Positions 55,501 through 63,778 of a stretch of DNA of 64,000 nt are shown here, in pieces. The stretch is from Paraburkholderia ultramafica (GTDB lineage: Bacteria > Pseudomonadota > Gammaproteobacteria > Burkholderiales > Burkholderiaceae), in assembly GCF_902859915.1 (NCBI RefSeq), contig NZ_CADIKK010000005.1:124001-188000 (forward strand), written 5' to 3'. The position numbers and the translations under genes were made by a program. Each line of letters starts with the position of its first letter. Positions within the stretch are counted from its first letter, which is position 1. The notes under the pieces are model-generated. The model was not told the origin of the DNA, did not search any database, and saw nothing but the letters and a program-made list of their open reading frames with translations.

Positions 55501-55989
55501 CTCACCGCGCCGCTCGCCGCGACCACCGAGATCAATCTGCACGCGCCGGCGATTCTGCCCGCCGACTATTGCGGCGATGTGCAGGAGCGTCTGTCGCTTT
55601 ACAAGCGTCTTGCCAACTGCGAACACAACGACTCGATCGACGGCATTCAGGAAGAGCTGATCGACCGCTTCGGCAAGTTGCCGGCGCAAGCGCACGCGCT
55701 CGTGGAGACGCATCGTCTGCGGCTCGCCGCGAAGCCGCTGGGCATTTCGAAGATCGATGCGGGCGAAGCGGTGATCGGCTTGCAGTTCATCCCCAACCCG
55801 CCGATCGACGCAATGCGGATCATCGAGATGGTGCAGAAGCACAAGCACATCAAGCTCGCGGGCCAGGACAAGCTGCGTATCGAAACGCGCAGCCCGGATC
55901 TCGCGGTGCGTGTCGCGACGGTCAAGGAAACCTTGCGCGCGCTTGGAACGCCCAGCCGTGGCACAACGTCTGCTGCTGCCGCGCGCTGA
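52507..55989 (+). CDS. mfd: Transcription-repair coupling factor Mfd
   Basis: Removes RNA polymerase stalled at lesions and recruits UvrA. 1160 residues, the normal length. UvrB-homology region at the N-terminus (LLPDWETLPYDTFSPH), RNA-polymerase interaction domain (GDPVVHSQHGIGRYMGL), RecG-like motor with Walker A GDVGFGKTEVALRAA, DEEH box VVIDEEHRFGVRQ, helicase motif TATPIPRTLGMAL and the TRG segment near TIIETGIDVPSANTI. C-terminal UvrA-binding domain present. Confidence 0.98.
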   Translation: MPDIAASSQYSPPVALVKAGQRFAFDGTHGSSDALLIARYHLAWREKVPLLAVVCESAVDAQRLSQEIGFFAPEARVRLLPDWETLPYDTFSPHQDLVSERLATLHDLGEGRCDILLVPATTALYRMPPASFLAGYTFSFSQGERLDEARLKAQLTLAGYEHVSQVVRPGEYCVRGSLLDLFPMGSPLPYRIDLFDDQVDSIRAFDPDTQRSLYPVKDVRLLPGREFPFDEAARTAFRSRWRETFEGDPSRASVYKDIGSGVPSAGIEYYLPLFFEETATLFHYLPEGAQLAFVGDLDAAIRRFSNDTKQRYNFLSHDRDRPILEPQRLFLSDEDFFAFAKPFARLALPANAGGGWSTPLPNLAIDRHADDPVLALRAYLDTTPNRVLFAAESAGRRETLLQLLADNHLKPASSDSFQDWLLGDARFSLGVAPLANGFAVPADGIAIITETELYGPLARRAGRRRQEQASNVDSMVRDLSELKVGDPVVHSQHGIGRYMGLVTMDLGEGETEFLHLEYAGDSKLYVPVAQLHVISRYSGADPEAAPLHSLGSGQWEKAKRKAAQQIRDTAAELLNLYARRAARSGHAFPLEPKDYVKFAESFGFEETPDQAAAIAAVIGDMTSGKPMDRLVCGDVGFGKTEVALRAAFIAVMGGKQVALLSPTTLLAEQHTQTFTDRFSDWPVRIAELSRFKSTKEVNAAIQQINEGTVDIVIGTHKLLSSDVQFKRLGLVVIDEEHRFGVRQKEALKALRAEVDVLTLTATPIPRTLGMALEGLRDFSVIATAPQKRLAIKTFVRREEDSVIREAMLRELKRGGQVYFLHNEVETIENRRQMLEVLVPEARIAVAHGQMHERELERVMRDFVAQRANVLLCTTIIETGIDVPSANTILIHRSDKFGLAQLHQLRGRVGRSHHQAYSYLLVHDPQGLTKQAQRRLEAIQQMEELGSGFYLAMHDLEIRGTGEVLGDKQSGEIHEIGFQLYTDMLNDAVKALKEGKEPDLTAPLAATTEINLHAPAILPADYCGDVQERLSLYKRLANCEHNDSIDGIQEELIDRFGKLPAQAHALVETHRLRLAAKPLGISKIDAGEAVIGLQFIPNPPIDAMRIIEMVQKHKHIKLAGQDKLRIETRSPDLAVRVATVKETLRALGTPSRGTTSAAAAR

Positions 55990-56061
55990 GTCCGTCAAAT
56001 CACGCCCTCCGTTAGCGCTGCATTAGAAAAACGGGGGGACGTGCAGCGTTTTTTTACGCTC

Positions 56062-56110
56062 ATGCTGCGGTGCGCCAATGCCCACCGCAGCATACGCGCG
56101 AGTTTTTTTT
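56062..56110 (+). terminator. Terminator of mfd
   Basis: ATGCTGCGGTG/CACCGCAGCAT, perfect 11-bp stem, then a short spacer and T8. About 75 bp past the stop. Confidence 0.82.
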
Positions 56111-56147
56111 GGGTATGATCGAAAGACTCAAATGCTGGAGTCTTGTC

Positions 56148-57395
56148 ATGTCTCACGTCGCTGAATCAGCGCAATCCTCGCAATCGCCCGTTTCCGCGTC
56201 GAACTCTGCCTCGCCTGCCTCTCCCGTCTCGCTGCCTTGGGTCACCCGTCTCGTGTCGATGGACACGGTCAGCCGCAATCCGAATCTCGGCCTGATCGAA
56301 ACCGTGCGCGACGAGTTGCGTGCGCTCGGCATTGAAGCCACGCTCACGCACGGCGAACGCGGCGCATGGGCGAACCTGTTTGCCACCATCCCCGCGCACG
56401 ATGGCGAGACGAATGGCGGCGTCGTGCTGTCGGGTCATACGGACGTCGTGCCGGTGGACGGCCAGCAATGGGACAGCGATCCGTTCAAGCCGGAGATTCG
56501 CGGCGACAAACTGTATGGGCGTGGCACTTGCGACATGAAAGGCTTCATCGGCGCGGCGCTGGCGCTGGTGCCCGACATGCAGCGCGCGAAGCTGGCCAAA
56601 CCGATTCACTTCGCACTGTCGTTCGACGAAGAAGTGGGTTGCGCGGGCGCTCCGCTGCTGATCGCCGACCTGATGAAGCGCGGAGTGAAGCCGGACGGCT
56701 GCATCGTTGGCGAGCCGACCAGCATGCGCCCGATCGTGGCGCACAAAGGCATCAACGCATACCAGTGCTGCGTGCGCGGCCAGGCGGCGCATTCGTCGCT
56801 CACGCCGAAGGGCTTGAACGCAATCGAATACGCCGCGCGCCTGATCTGCTACATCCGCGACATGGCCGATCAGTTCCGCGCGCAAGGCCCGTTCGACGAA
56901 CTGTACGACGTGCCCTTCACCACCGCGCAGACCAGCACGATCAGCGGCGGCAATGCGCTCAACACGGTGCCGGCCGAATGCAAATTCCAGTTTGAATTCC
57001 GCAATCTGCCCACGCTCGATCCCGAGCCGATCTTCGCGCGCATCGATCAATACGCGCGTGAAACGCTGCTGCCGAAAATGTTGCGCGAGCATCCGTCGGC
57101 GGCCATCGAAATTACGAAGATCGCCGCGGCGCCCGGACTCGATTCGTCTGAACAAGCCGCGATCACGCAGCTCGTGCGCGCGCTGACCGCCGATCAGGAC
57201 AAACGCAAGGTCGCCTACGGCACCGAAGCGGGGCTGTTTTCGCTGGCGGGCATTCCGAGCATCGTGTGCGGCCCCGGCGACATCCAGCAGGCGCACAAGG
57301 CCAACGAGTTTGTCGAGCTGGACCAGTTGGTGGCGTGCGAGCGCTTCCTGCAGAAGTTGATTCACAGCATGTCAGTTGAGGCGCACGCACACTGA
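56148..57395 (+). CDS. argE: Acetylornithine deacetylase (M20 family)
   Basis: 415 residues. Zinc peptidase fold: LSGHTDVVPVDG, YGRGTCDMKGFIGAALA, SFDEEVGCAGAP with the catalytic Glu, GEPTSMRPIVAHKG, and the C-terminal His motif in GPGDIQQAHKANEFV. It is the ArgE type by the GTCDMKGF and AHKGI blocks. The start MSHVAES has GGAG eight bases upstream. N-terminal 20 residues are Ser/Ala-rich and variable. Precedes a dehydratase by 54 bp. Confidence 0.92.
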   Translation: MSHVAESAQSSQSPVSASNSASPASPVSLPWVTRLVSMDTVSRNPNLGLIETVRDELRALGIEATLTHGERGAWANLFATIPAHDGETNGGVVLSGHTDVVPVDGQQWDSDPFKPEIRGDKLYGRGTCDMKGFIGAALALVPDMQRAKLAKPIHFALSFDEEVGCAGAPLLIADLMKRGVKPDGCIVGEPTSMRPIVAHKGINAYQCCVRGQAAHSSLTPKGLNAIEYAARLICYIRDMADQFRAQGPFDELYDVPFTTAQTSTISGGNALNTVPAECKFQFEFRNLPTLDPEPIFARIDQYARETLLPKMLREHPSAAIEITKIAAAPGLDSSEQAAITQLVRALTADQDKRKVAYGTEAGLFSLAGIPSIVCGPGDIQQAHKANEFVELDQLVACERFLQKLIHSMSVEAHAH

Positions 57396-57449
57396 AACTG
57401 GGCGCAGCAAAACCGGTCTTACACCTATCGAGGACACCACGCTCCCGCC

Positions 57450-58481
57450 ATGTCAACCGCCACGCAGCACACCGACCACACGATCGACGGCGAGCCGATC
57501 CCCACCCTGGACGACATCGCCACACAGCATTTTGCGTTGACGCCGTGGGTCATGCGAACGCCGGTGTTCGACCGGCTCGACTTTTCATCGCTGGAACGCA
57601 CGGTGGTGAATTTCAAGTTCGAACTGCTGCAGGCAGGCGGCAGCTTCAAGGCGCGCGGCGCGTTCACGAACCTGCTCGCGCTCGACGAGACGCAACGCAG
57701 CGCGGGCGTCACCTGCGTGTCGGGCGGCAATCATGCGGTGGCGCTCGCTTATGCGGCCATGCGTCTGGGCATCAGCGCCAAGGTCGTGCTGTTTCGCGCG
57801 GCCAATCCGGCGCGCGTCGCGTTGTGCCGGCAGTATCGCGCCGACATCGTGTACGCGGAAGACATTGCCGAAGCGTTCGAACTGGTGCGCCGTATCGAGG
57901 CCGAAGAAGGCCGCTATTTCGTGCATCCGTTCAACGGCTATCGCACGGTGCTGGGCTCGGCCACACTCGGCTACGAATGGGCCACGCAAACACCCGACCT
58001 CGAAGCGGTGATTGTGCCGGTCGGCGGCGGCGGTCTCGCCGCCGGCGTCTCCACCGCGATGCGGCTCGCGAATCCGAATGTGCATGTGTACGGCGTCGAA
58101 CCCGAAGGCGCGGATGTGATGAGCAAGAGTTTCGCCGCCAACCACACGGTCAAGATGGGCCACATGCACAGCATTGCCGATTCGCTGATGTCGCCGCATA
58201 CCGAGGAATACAGCTACGAGTTGTGCCGCCGTCATATCGACCAGCTTGTGACGGTCTCTGACGATCAGCTGCGCGCGGCCATGCTGATCCTGTTCGCACA
58301 ACTGAAGCTGGCGGTGGAACCGGCGTGCGCTGCCGCCACCGCCGCACTGCTCGGGCCGCTGCGCGAGCAGTTGCAGGGCAAGCGCGTGGGGGTGCTGCTG
58401 TGCGGCACCAATACCGACCCGGTCAGTTTTGCCGCGCATCTGGAGCGTGCGCGCCATAGCCAGTCACAGTTTCCTCAATAG
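57450..58481 (+). CDS. Threonine/serine dehydratase-like PLP enzyme
   Basis: 343 residues, fold-type II. PLP lysine Lys67 in QAGGSFKARGA, asparagine loop SGGNHAVALA, phosphate-binding loop VPVGGGGLAAG, and the late C-x-G-x-N segment LLCGTNTD. No regulatory ACT domain, so it is catabolic in type. Serine racemase and other beta-eliminases share these motifs, so the substrate is not certain. Probably cotranscribed with the deacetylase gene. Confidence 0.88.
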   Translation: MSTATQHTDHTIDGEPIPTLDDIATQHFALTPWVMRTPVFDRLDFSSLERTVVNFKFELLQAGGSFKARGAFTNLLALDETQRSAGVTCVSGGNHAVALAYAAMRLGISAKVVLFRAANPARVALCRQYRADIVYAEDIAEAFELVRRIEAEEGRYFVHPFNGYRTVLGSATLGYEWATQTPDLEAVIVPVGGGGLAAGVSTAMRLANPNVHVYGVEPEGADVMSKSFAANHTVKMGHMHSIADSLMSPHTEEYSYELCRRHIDQLVTVSDDQLRAAMLILFAQLKLAVEPACAAATAALLGPLREQLQGKRVGVLLCGTNTDPVSFAAHLERARHSQSQFPQ

Positions 58482-58570
58482 AAACATTCGCCGGATCGTC
58501 TGACCAAAAGCACTAGCCTATCCATCCCAGGTTGGTATGATTCGACAATCGTTATCTGGGAGGCACATCT

Positions 58571-59008
58571 ATGAGCATGGTCAAGGAATTCAAGGAATTC
58601 GCCCTCAAGGGCAACGTGATGGATCTCGCGGTCGGCGTGATTATCGGCGGCGCTTTTTCCACCATCGTCAATTCAATTGTTAAAGACCTGATCATGCCGG
58701 TCGTCGGGATTGCTACCGGCGGCCTCGATTTCTCCAACATGTTCATTCGTCTCGGTGCGATTCCGCCGACCTATCACGGCAACCCCACGTCGTATAAAGA
58801 CTTGCAAACGGCGGGTGTTGCCGTGATCGGTTATGGCTCGTTCATTACCGTGCTGATCAACTTCATCATTCTTGCGTTCATCATTTTCCTGATGGTCAAG
58901 TTCATCAACAATCTGCGCAAGCCGGCTGAAGCCGCGCCGCCGCCGACGCCGGAAGACGTGCTGCTGCTGCGTGAGATCCGCGATTCGCTGAAGAACTCAC
59001 CGCGGTGA
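58571..59008 (+). CDS. mscL: Large-conductance mechanosensitive channel MscL
   Basis: 145 residues. N-terminal amphipathic helix ([20 protein letters not shown]), TM1 with the [20 protein letters not shown] constriction, periplasmic loop, TM2 ([20 protein letters not shown]), and the charged cytoplasmic helix ending with [12 protein letters not shown]. Releases solutes on osmotic downshift. RBS GGGAGG. Confidence 0.98.
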   Translation: MSMVKEFKEFALKGNVMDLAVGVIIGGAFSTIVNSIVKDLIMPVVGIATGGLDFSNMFIRLGAIPPTYHGNPTSYKDLQTAGVAVIGYGSFITVLINFIILAFIIFLMVKFINNLRKPAEAAPPPTPEDVLLLREIRDSLKNSPR

Positions 59009-59043
59009 GCCTGGCGATCCGGCACATCGGCCGGATCCGGTAA

Positions 59044-59079
59044 AAAGGCCTGTGGCGATCCTTGTCGCGACAGGCCTTT
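59044..59079. terminator. Terminator of mscL
   Basis: AAAGGCCTGT...ACAGGCCTTT, perfect 10-bp stem with a 16-nt loop and flanking A/T; usable from both sides. Confidence 0.82.
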
Positions 59080-59132
59080 CACTTTCTGCTTCTATTTGTT
59101 GGGCGCGCAAACGCGCTTACGCAGCACAGGCA

Positions 59133-61106
59133 TCAAGCATGCCTCTGCGCCTTCAGACTCACCGCGCGTTCGATCATCGTTTCGAGCTGGCCGAAATTGA
59201 CGGGCTTGGTCAAATGCGAAGTGAAGCCGGCGCCCAGACAGCGGCGCACGTCTTCGTCGGTGCCGAAGCCGGTCAACGCGACGGCCGGCGCATCCGAGCG
59301 TTCGCGGAACGCCTTGATGAAATCGAGGCCCGTGCCATCCGGCAAGCCGACGTCGCTCACGATCAGATCGAAGGCCTGCTGCTGGGTGGCGGCAAGCGCA
59401 TCGTCCACCCGGCCCACCACGGTCACGTCGTGACCGAGGCTGCGTATCAGTTGCGCCATCACGTCGGCGGTATCCACGTGATCTTCGATCAGCAGGATAG
59501 TCAGCAGTCCAGCCGGATGCGCCTCGTCCGGTGCGGCGACCGGCTGCGTTCCGGCAGGCGCAGCGGCGGTCGGCAGCGTGATCGTGAAGGTCGCGCCGCA
59601 ATGCGCGCCGGGACTTTGCGCGGTCACCGTGCCGCCGTGCACGTCGGTCAACGCTTTCGTGATTGCAAGACCAAGCCCCAGCCCGCCAAATTGCCGCGTC
59701 CGGTTCTGGCTGCCCTGCTCGAACGCGTTGAACAGCTTGCCGATCTGCTCCGGCTCGATGCCAATGCCCGTGTCTTCAACCGAGATCTGCACGTGCATGC
59801 GTTCGTCGCGCGTGCGCACATAAATATGGCCGCCATCCGGCGTGAACTTGGCGGCGTTGCGAATCAGGTTCCACAGCATCTGTTGCAAGCGCGCGCGATC
59901 GGCCAGCACGTAATGGTGCGTCGCGTGCTTGTCGACGTGCACGTCCTGCTGCTTGACCTGGATCTCGCTGCGAAAGAGTTCGAGCACGCTGTCCATCACG
60001 TCGTGCACGTCGACGGTTTCGAGCGACAGCCGCAGCTTGCCGTTCGCCACGCGCGTCAGATCGAGCAGGTCGTCGATCAGCCGCGCTTCGAGTTCGACGT
60101 TACGGCGGATCATCCGCACACTGCTGCGCGCCTGGTCGGGCAGATCCGGGATCATCTCCAGCACGCGGGCGCCGGCCAGAACCGGCGTGAGCGGCGTGCG
60201 CAATTCGTGTGACAGCATCGCGAGAAAACGGTCTTTCGCGCGGTTCGCTTCTTCGGCGGTCTGGCGAGCCGCCTGCTCCGACGCGAGCAGCCGTTCGCGT
60301 TCCTCGATCGCCTCGCGCTGCGAATGAATGTCCGTGCAACTGCCGAACCATTTCGTCACGTTGCGTTCGGCGTCGCGCATCGCCACCACGCGCGCGTCGA
60401 ACCAGCGGTATTCGCCGTCGTGGCGGCGAATCCGCAGCTCGTGCCGATAGTCGCCGGCCTGGCTCGCCACTGCCTTGAGCCAACTGCGGCGGATCTCTTC
60501 ACGATCGTCCGGATGCACGGCGTCGAGCCACGCGAGGCCGTACGACGTGTTCTCGGAGAGCCCGGTGTAGTCGTACCACTGCTTCGACAGGAAATCGCAG
60601 TCGCCCGCCGCGTTGCACGTCAGCACGAGGTGCGGCAACGCTTCCGACAAGGTGCGGTAATGCTGTTCGCGATCGCGCAGCAACAGCGCTTCGTCGGATG
60701 CTCTTTGCAGACGCACTTGCGACAGCACACGTTCGACGGCTTCCGGCAGGTAATCGAGGTAGTCGCCGGACTTCGGCACCACGTCGGACACGCCCGCGCG
60801 CAGCGCTTCGATGACGCGCGATTCGTCGGTAAAGCCAGTCACGAGGATCGCGGGAATCCGCACCCCTTCCGAGCGCAGACGGCGAAAGAAGTCGAGTCCG
60901 GTCTCTGGTCCGCTGAGCTGGTAGTCGAGCACCAGCAGGTCGGGGCCGACGGCGGCGAGCCGCTCGCGGGCGGCGTCGACGCTCGCGCAGATCGCGACCC
61001 GGCAGCCCGCGCGTTCGAGCGACTTGCGCGCGAGCCGCAGGATGCCTTCGTCGTCGTCGACAACTAGCACATACGCGGCGTGCGGCGTGGACACTTCTTC
61101 GGTCAT
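59133..61106 (-). CDS. Hybrid sensor histidine kinase: REC-PAS-HisKA-HATPase-REC
   Basis: 657 residues, no transmembrane segment, so cytoplasmic. Receiver 1 (residues 12-125: VLVVDDDEGILRLARKSLER, Asp in LLVLDYQLSG), PAS (about 150-270: LSKQWYDYTGLSENTSYGLA... VHPDDREEIRRSW), HisKA with RFLAMLSHELRTPLTPVLAG, HATPase with NLIRNAAKFTPDGG, DTGIGIEPEQ and GGLGLGLAITKAL, then receiver 2 (about 530-650: ILLIEDHVDTADVMAQLIRS, Asp in LIVSDVGLPDGTG). First receiver at the N-terminus suggests control by another kinase, perhaps the CHASE3-like one encoded in the same cluster. Confidence 0.92.
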   Translation of the reverse strand: MTEEVSTPHAAYVLVVDDDEGILRLARKSLERAGCRVAICASVDAARERLAAVGPDLLVLDYQLSGPETGLDFFRRLRSEGVRIPAILVTGFTDESRVIEALRAGVSDVVPKSGDYLDYLPEAVERVLSQVRLQRASDEALLLRDREQHYRTLSEALPHLVLTCNAAGDCDFLSKQWYDYTGLSENTSYGLAWLDAVHPDDREEIRRSWLKAVASQAGDYRHELRIRRHDGEYRWFDARVVAMRDAERNVTKWFGSCTDIHSQREAIEERERLLASEQAARQTAEEANRAKDRFLAMLSHELRTPLTPVLAGARVLEMIPDLPDQARSSVRMIRRNVELEARLIDDLLDLTRVANGKLRLSLETVDVHDVMDSVLELFRSEIQVKQQDVHVDKHATHHYVLADRARLQQMLWNLIRNAAKFTPDGGHIYVRTRDERMHVQISVEDTGIGIEPEQIGKLFNAFEQGSQNRTRQFGGLGLGLAITKALTDVHGGTVTAQSPGAHCGATFTITLPTAAAPAGTQPVAAPDEAHPAGLLTILLIEDHVDTADVMAQLIRSLGHDVTVVGRVDDALAATQQQAFDLIVSDVGLPDGTGLDFIKAFRERSDAPAVALTGFGTDEDVRRCLGAGFTSHLTKPVNFGQLETMIERAVSLKAQRHA

Positions 61107-61183
61107 GCGGACTCTTCTCTCGCCAGGTTGGGAGCTCTATCTTGTCATGAACGGCTTTCGGGCAGCTTCGCGTGAGCGGGCGA

Positions 61184-61699
61184 TCACGGCGCGGCGAGCC
61201 GATGGCCGGGCGGCAGCTTGACCACCTGCAGGAAGAAGCCGAGACGGCGCACCGCTTCGATAAACGCATCGTATTCGACCGGTTTGCAGATGTAGACGTT
61301 GCAGCCGAGTTCGTAGCAGCGTGCGATTTCGCGCGGATCGTCGGTGGTGGTCAGGACGATCACCGGCACCGCGGCCGTCCTCGGCGATTCCTTCAGGCGC
61401 CGCAGCACCTCGAAGCCGTCTACCCGCGGCATCTTCAGATCAAGCAGCACGACAAAATTCGTCAGATCTTCGCATGGCGGGTAAGCGCCGGCGGCAGGAC
61501 TCGCAGCCGGACCCGCAGCGCCACCGCCGGCGGCATCGGCCGGCTCCGGGCCGAAGAAGTAATCGAGTGCCTGCTGGCCGTCGCGAAAGCGCACAAAACC
61601 GTTCGAAATGCCGGCGCGGCGCAGATTGCGTTCAACTAGCGTGGCGTGGCCGTCGTCATCTTCGATCAGCACGATGCTGACCGTGTCCCCGTGACTCAT
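61184..61699 (-). CDS. Stand-alone response regulator (Rcp1-like receiver)
   Basis: 171 residues, a single receiver domain without output: SIVLIEDDDGHATLVERNLR, phosphoacceptor Asp in FVVLLDLKMPRVDGFEVLRR, Thr in VIVLTTTDD, Lys in VYICKPVEYDAF. An Ala/Gly-rich loop (about residues 54-70) is inserted before the phosphorylation strand. This is the type that partners phytochrome-like kinases. Lies between the two kinase genes on the same strand, so a phosphate shuttle between them is likely. Confidence 0.92.
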   Translation of the reverse strand: MSHGDTVSIVLIEDDDGHATLVERNLRRAGISNGFVRFRDGQQALDYFFGPEPADAAGGGAAGPAASPAAGAYPPCEDLTNFVVLLDLKMPRVDGFEVLRRLKESPRTAAVPVIVLTTTDDPREIARCYELGCNVYICKPVEYDAFIEAVRRLGFFLQVVKLPPGHRLAAP

Positions 61700-61776
61700 A
61701 GATTCTCCGTGCTAACGATTTGTCGTTGCATACCGCTTGTCATGTCCGCACCGTTGCCGCGACTGCCCGTCCCGCT

Positions 61777-63387
61777 TCAGATGCGCATGGGCTGCTCGGG
61801 CAACGCGACGAAGAAAGTCGATCCCGCACCTTCGGCCGACTCGACCCAGACACGCCCGCCATGCCGCTCCACCGTACGCCGCACCACCGCGAGACCGATG
61901 CCCTCGCCGTTCGCGACGTCGCCGTGCAGACGCTGGAACGCGCGGAACACCTTCGACAGGTACGCGGCCGGAATGCCAAGGCCGTTATCGCGGACGTAGT
62001 ACGTACGCATGCGCACCGCGCGCGGCTCGGTTTCGTCGATCGATTCGGGCTCCAGCGCGCCGACCTCGATACGCCCACGACGCGCCGGGTCCAGAAAATT
62101 CAGCGCATTGCCGATCAGATTGCTGAAGATCTGTTCGACCGCCGCCGGGTCGCCCCATGCGGGCGGCAACTCGCGCACGGTGATGACCGCCGCGCGCTGG
62201 CTGATCACGCCCTGCAGCGCGTCGACCACCCGGCCCACCACGCGTCCGACGCTCACCCGCTGCCACTGGTATTCGAGCCGGCCCGCGCGCGAAATGCGCA
62301 GCAGCGCGTCGATGATCGCTGCGGCCCGCGTCACCGCGGTGCGTAGATAATGCAGCGATTCGCGCACGTCGCCGTCGAGAATATGCGCCATGCGCCGATG
62401 CTCTGATTCGGGTAAGCCAGCCTGCTCGACGATACTGTCCAGTTCGTCGCACGACACCTGCAATTCCTTCGAGAAGCCCTGCAGATTCACCAGCGGCGAG
62501 CGCAGATCATGCGACACGCTGTAGATGAACATTTCGTTGTCTTGCGTTTCCTGGCGCAACTCCTCGTTGACGCTCGCCAGCTCCCACGCACGCGCTTCGA
62601 GCCGTGTCTTCAGCATGGCCTGCTCTTTTTCCGCTGCGCGTAGACGCGCGCCGGTTTGATGCAGTACAGCGTCGAGCGCGGCGATTTCGTCGCTGCCCGA
62701 CAGCGGCGCCGCGAGCCGCCGATCGCCGCCGAGCCGCTCGGCGTTGTCGGTCAACACTTCCAGCCGCCGGCCGATGCTGCGCGCAAACACCACCGCGGTG
62801 GCCGCCCAGATCAGCATCGAGCCTAGCACGGCGGCGATCAGCGCATATTGCTGACACTCGCGCCGCCGTGCGAGCGCGGCCGAGCGGTCGGCGTCGAGAC
62901 GCGAGGCTTCGTTGCCGAACGCGGTGAGCTCGTCGCGAAACAGCGCGATCTGCTCCGGCAACGCGCCGCTCTCCAAGGCGATAAACGGGTTCAGGCTGCG
63001 TCCCTCATGCAGCGCCTGCGAAATCGCGAGGGTGTGCTCGCGATAGGCGTCGATCGCCCGCTGCATGTTGTGCACGCGCTCGACCTGCTGCGGGATGTCC
63101 GCGGCCAGCGCGTCGAGCTTCGACAGACGATCGCCGAGGTCGACCCATACCGTATGGCGGTCGATCAGCGACGCATCGCCGGTCGCCATGGCCGTGCGCA
63201 CTCGCGCGGCCTGACGCAGCAGCGGATCGACGACGGCCGACGACTGATAGAGGATCTGCTTGCTGTTGTCGACCCACTGCGCGGCCTGCGCTGTCTGCTC
63301 CTGGGTATCGAAGACGACGCCAAGAAGCGCCAGCTCGACTACGCTCGGCACGGCAATCAGCAGCAGACCCTTGGTGAATAATTTCAT
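61777..63387 (-). CDS. Membrane sensor histidine kinase with CHASE3-like periplasmic domain
   Basis: 536 residues. TM1 (GLLLIAVPSVVELALLGVVF), periplasmic CHASE3-like helical domain (about 30-180: QTAQAAQWVDNSKQILYQSS... VERVHNMQRAIDAYREHTLA), TM2 (YALIAAVLGSMLIWAATAVV), HAMP, a coiled coil (KEQAMLKTRLEARAWELASV), HisKA with FIYSVSHDLRSPLVNLQGFS and HATPase with NLIGNALNFLDP, RDNGLGIPAAY, GEGIGLAVVRR. The kinase core is the bacteriophytochrome type. First gene of the three-gene cassette. Confidence 0.92.
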   Translation of the reverse strand: MKLFTKGLLLIAVPSVVELALLGVVFDTQEQTAQAAQWVDNSKQILYQSSAVVDPLLRQAARVRTAMATGDASLIDRHTVWVDLGDRLSKLDALAADIPQQVERVHNMQRAIDAYREHTLAISQALHEGRSLNPFIALESGALPEQIALFRDELTAFGNEASRLDADRSAALARRRECQQYALIAAVLGSMLIWAATAVVFARSIGRRLEVLTDNAERLGGDRRLAAPLSGSDEIAALDAVLHQTGARLRAAEKEQAMLKTRLEARAWELASVNEELRQETQDNEMFIYSVSHDLRSPLVNLQGFSKELQVSCDELDSIVEQAGLPESEHRRMAHILDGDVRESLHYLRTAVTRAAAIIDALLRISRAGRLEYQWQRVSVGRVVGRVVDALQGVISQRAAVITVRELPPAWGDPAAVEQIFSNLIGNALNFLDPARRGRIEVGALEPESIDETEPRAVRMRTYYVRDNGLGIPAAYLSKVFRAFQRLHGDVANGEGIGLAVVRRTVERHGGRVWVESAEGAGSTFFVALPEQPMRI

Positions 63388-63778
63388 GTTCGCCCGAAGG
63401 GTCGTTCAAGCCGCGGCGGCTCGCGAGCACCGGTTGCGCGTCGCGCTGCTGGCGCGCCAGAAAAACAACGGACTGGCGCGCTGCGCAGTGCAGCCGGACG
63501 GGCCATTATCGACGTGAATTCGAGATATTTCAACGTAGCCGCAGGATGTGCTTGCCCACATAAAAATGACTTTTTTATTGGTATCGGATGTTTTTTCGGC
63601 GGCTCGTGCGTCTATGATGGAGACAGATGTGCTGGGAAGCGAAAGCGCGCGGCGAGGCGGTTCGGCATGATTCGTGCGGGAGGCGGTGAGACGGCGCAGT
63701 CGTCGAATCACCGTGAATCCGGTCTTGTCGTATGCTATAAAAGATCGACGTGCGGCGCGCGAAGCCGGGAGTTGTCGC
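63388..63778. other. Divergent intergenic region
   Basis: No gene seen. It contains an A/T-rich stretch near 63560-63595 (ATAAAAATGACTTTTTTATT) that is a likely promoter or curved DNA region for one or both flanking genes. Confidence 0.5.
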
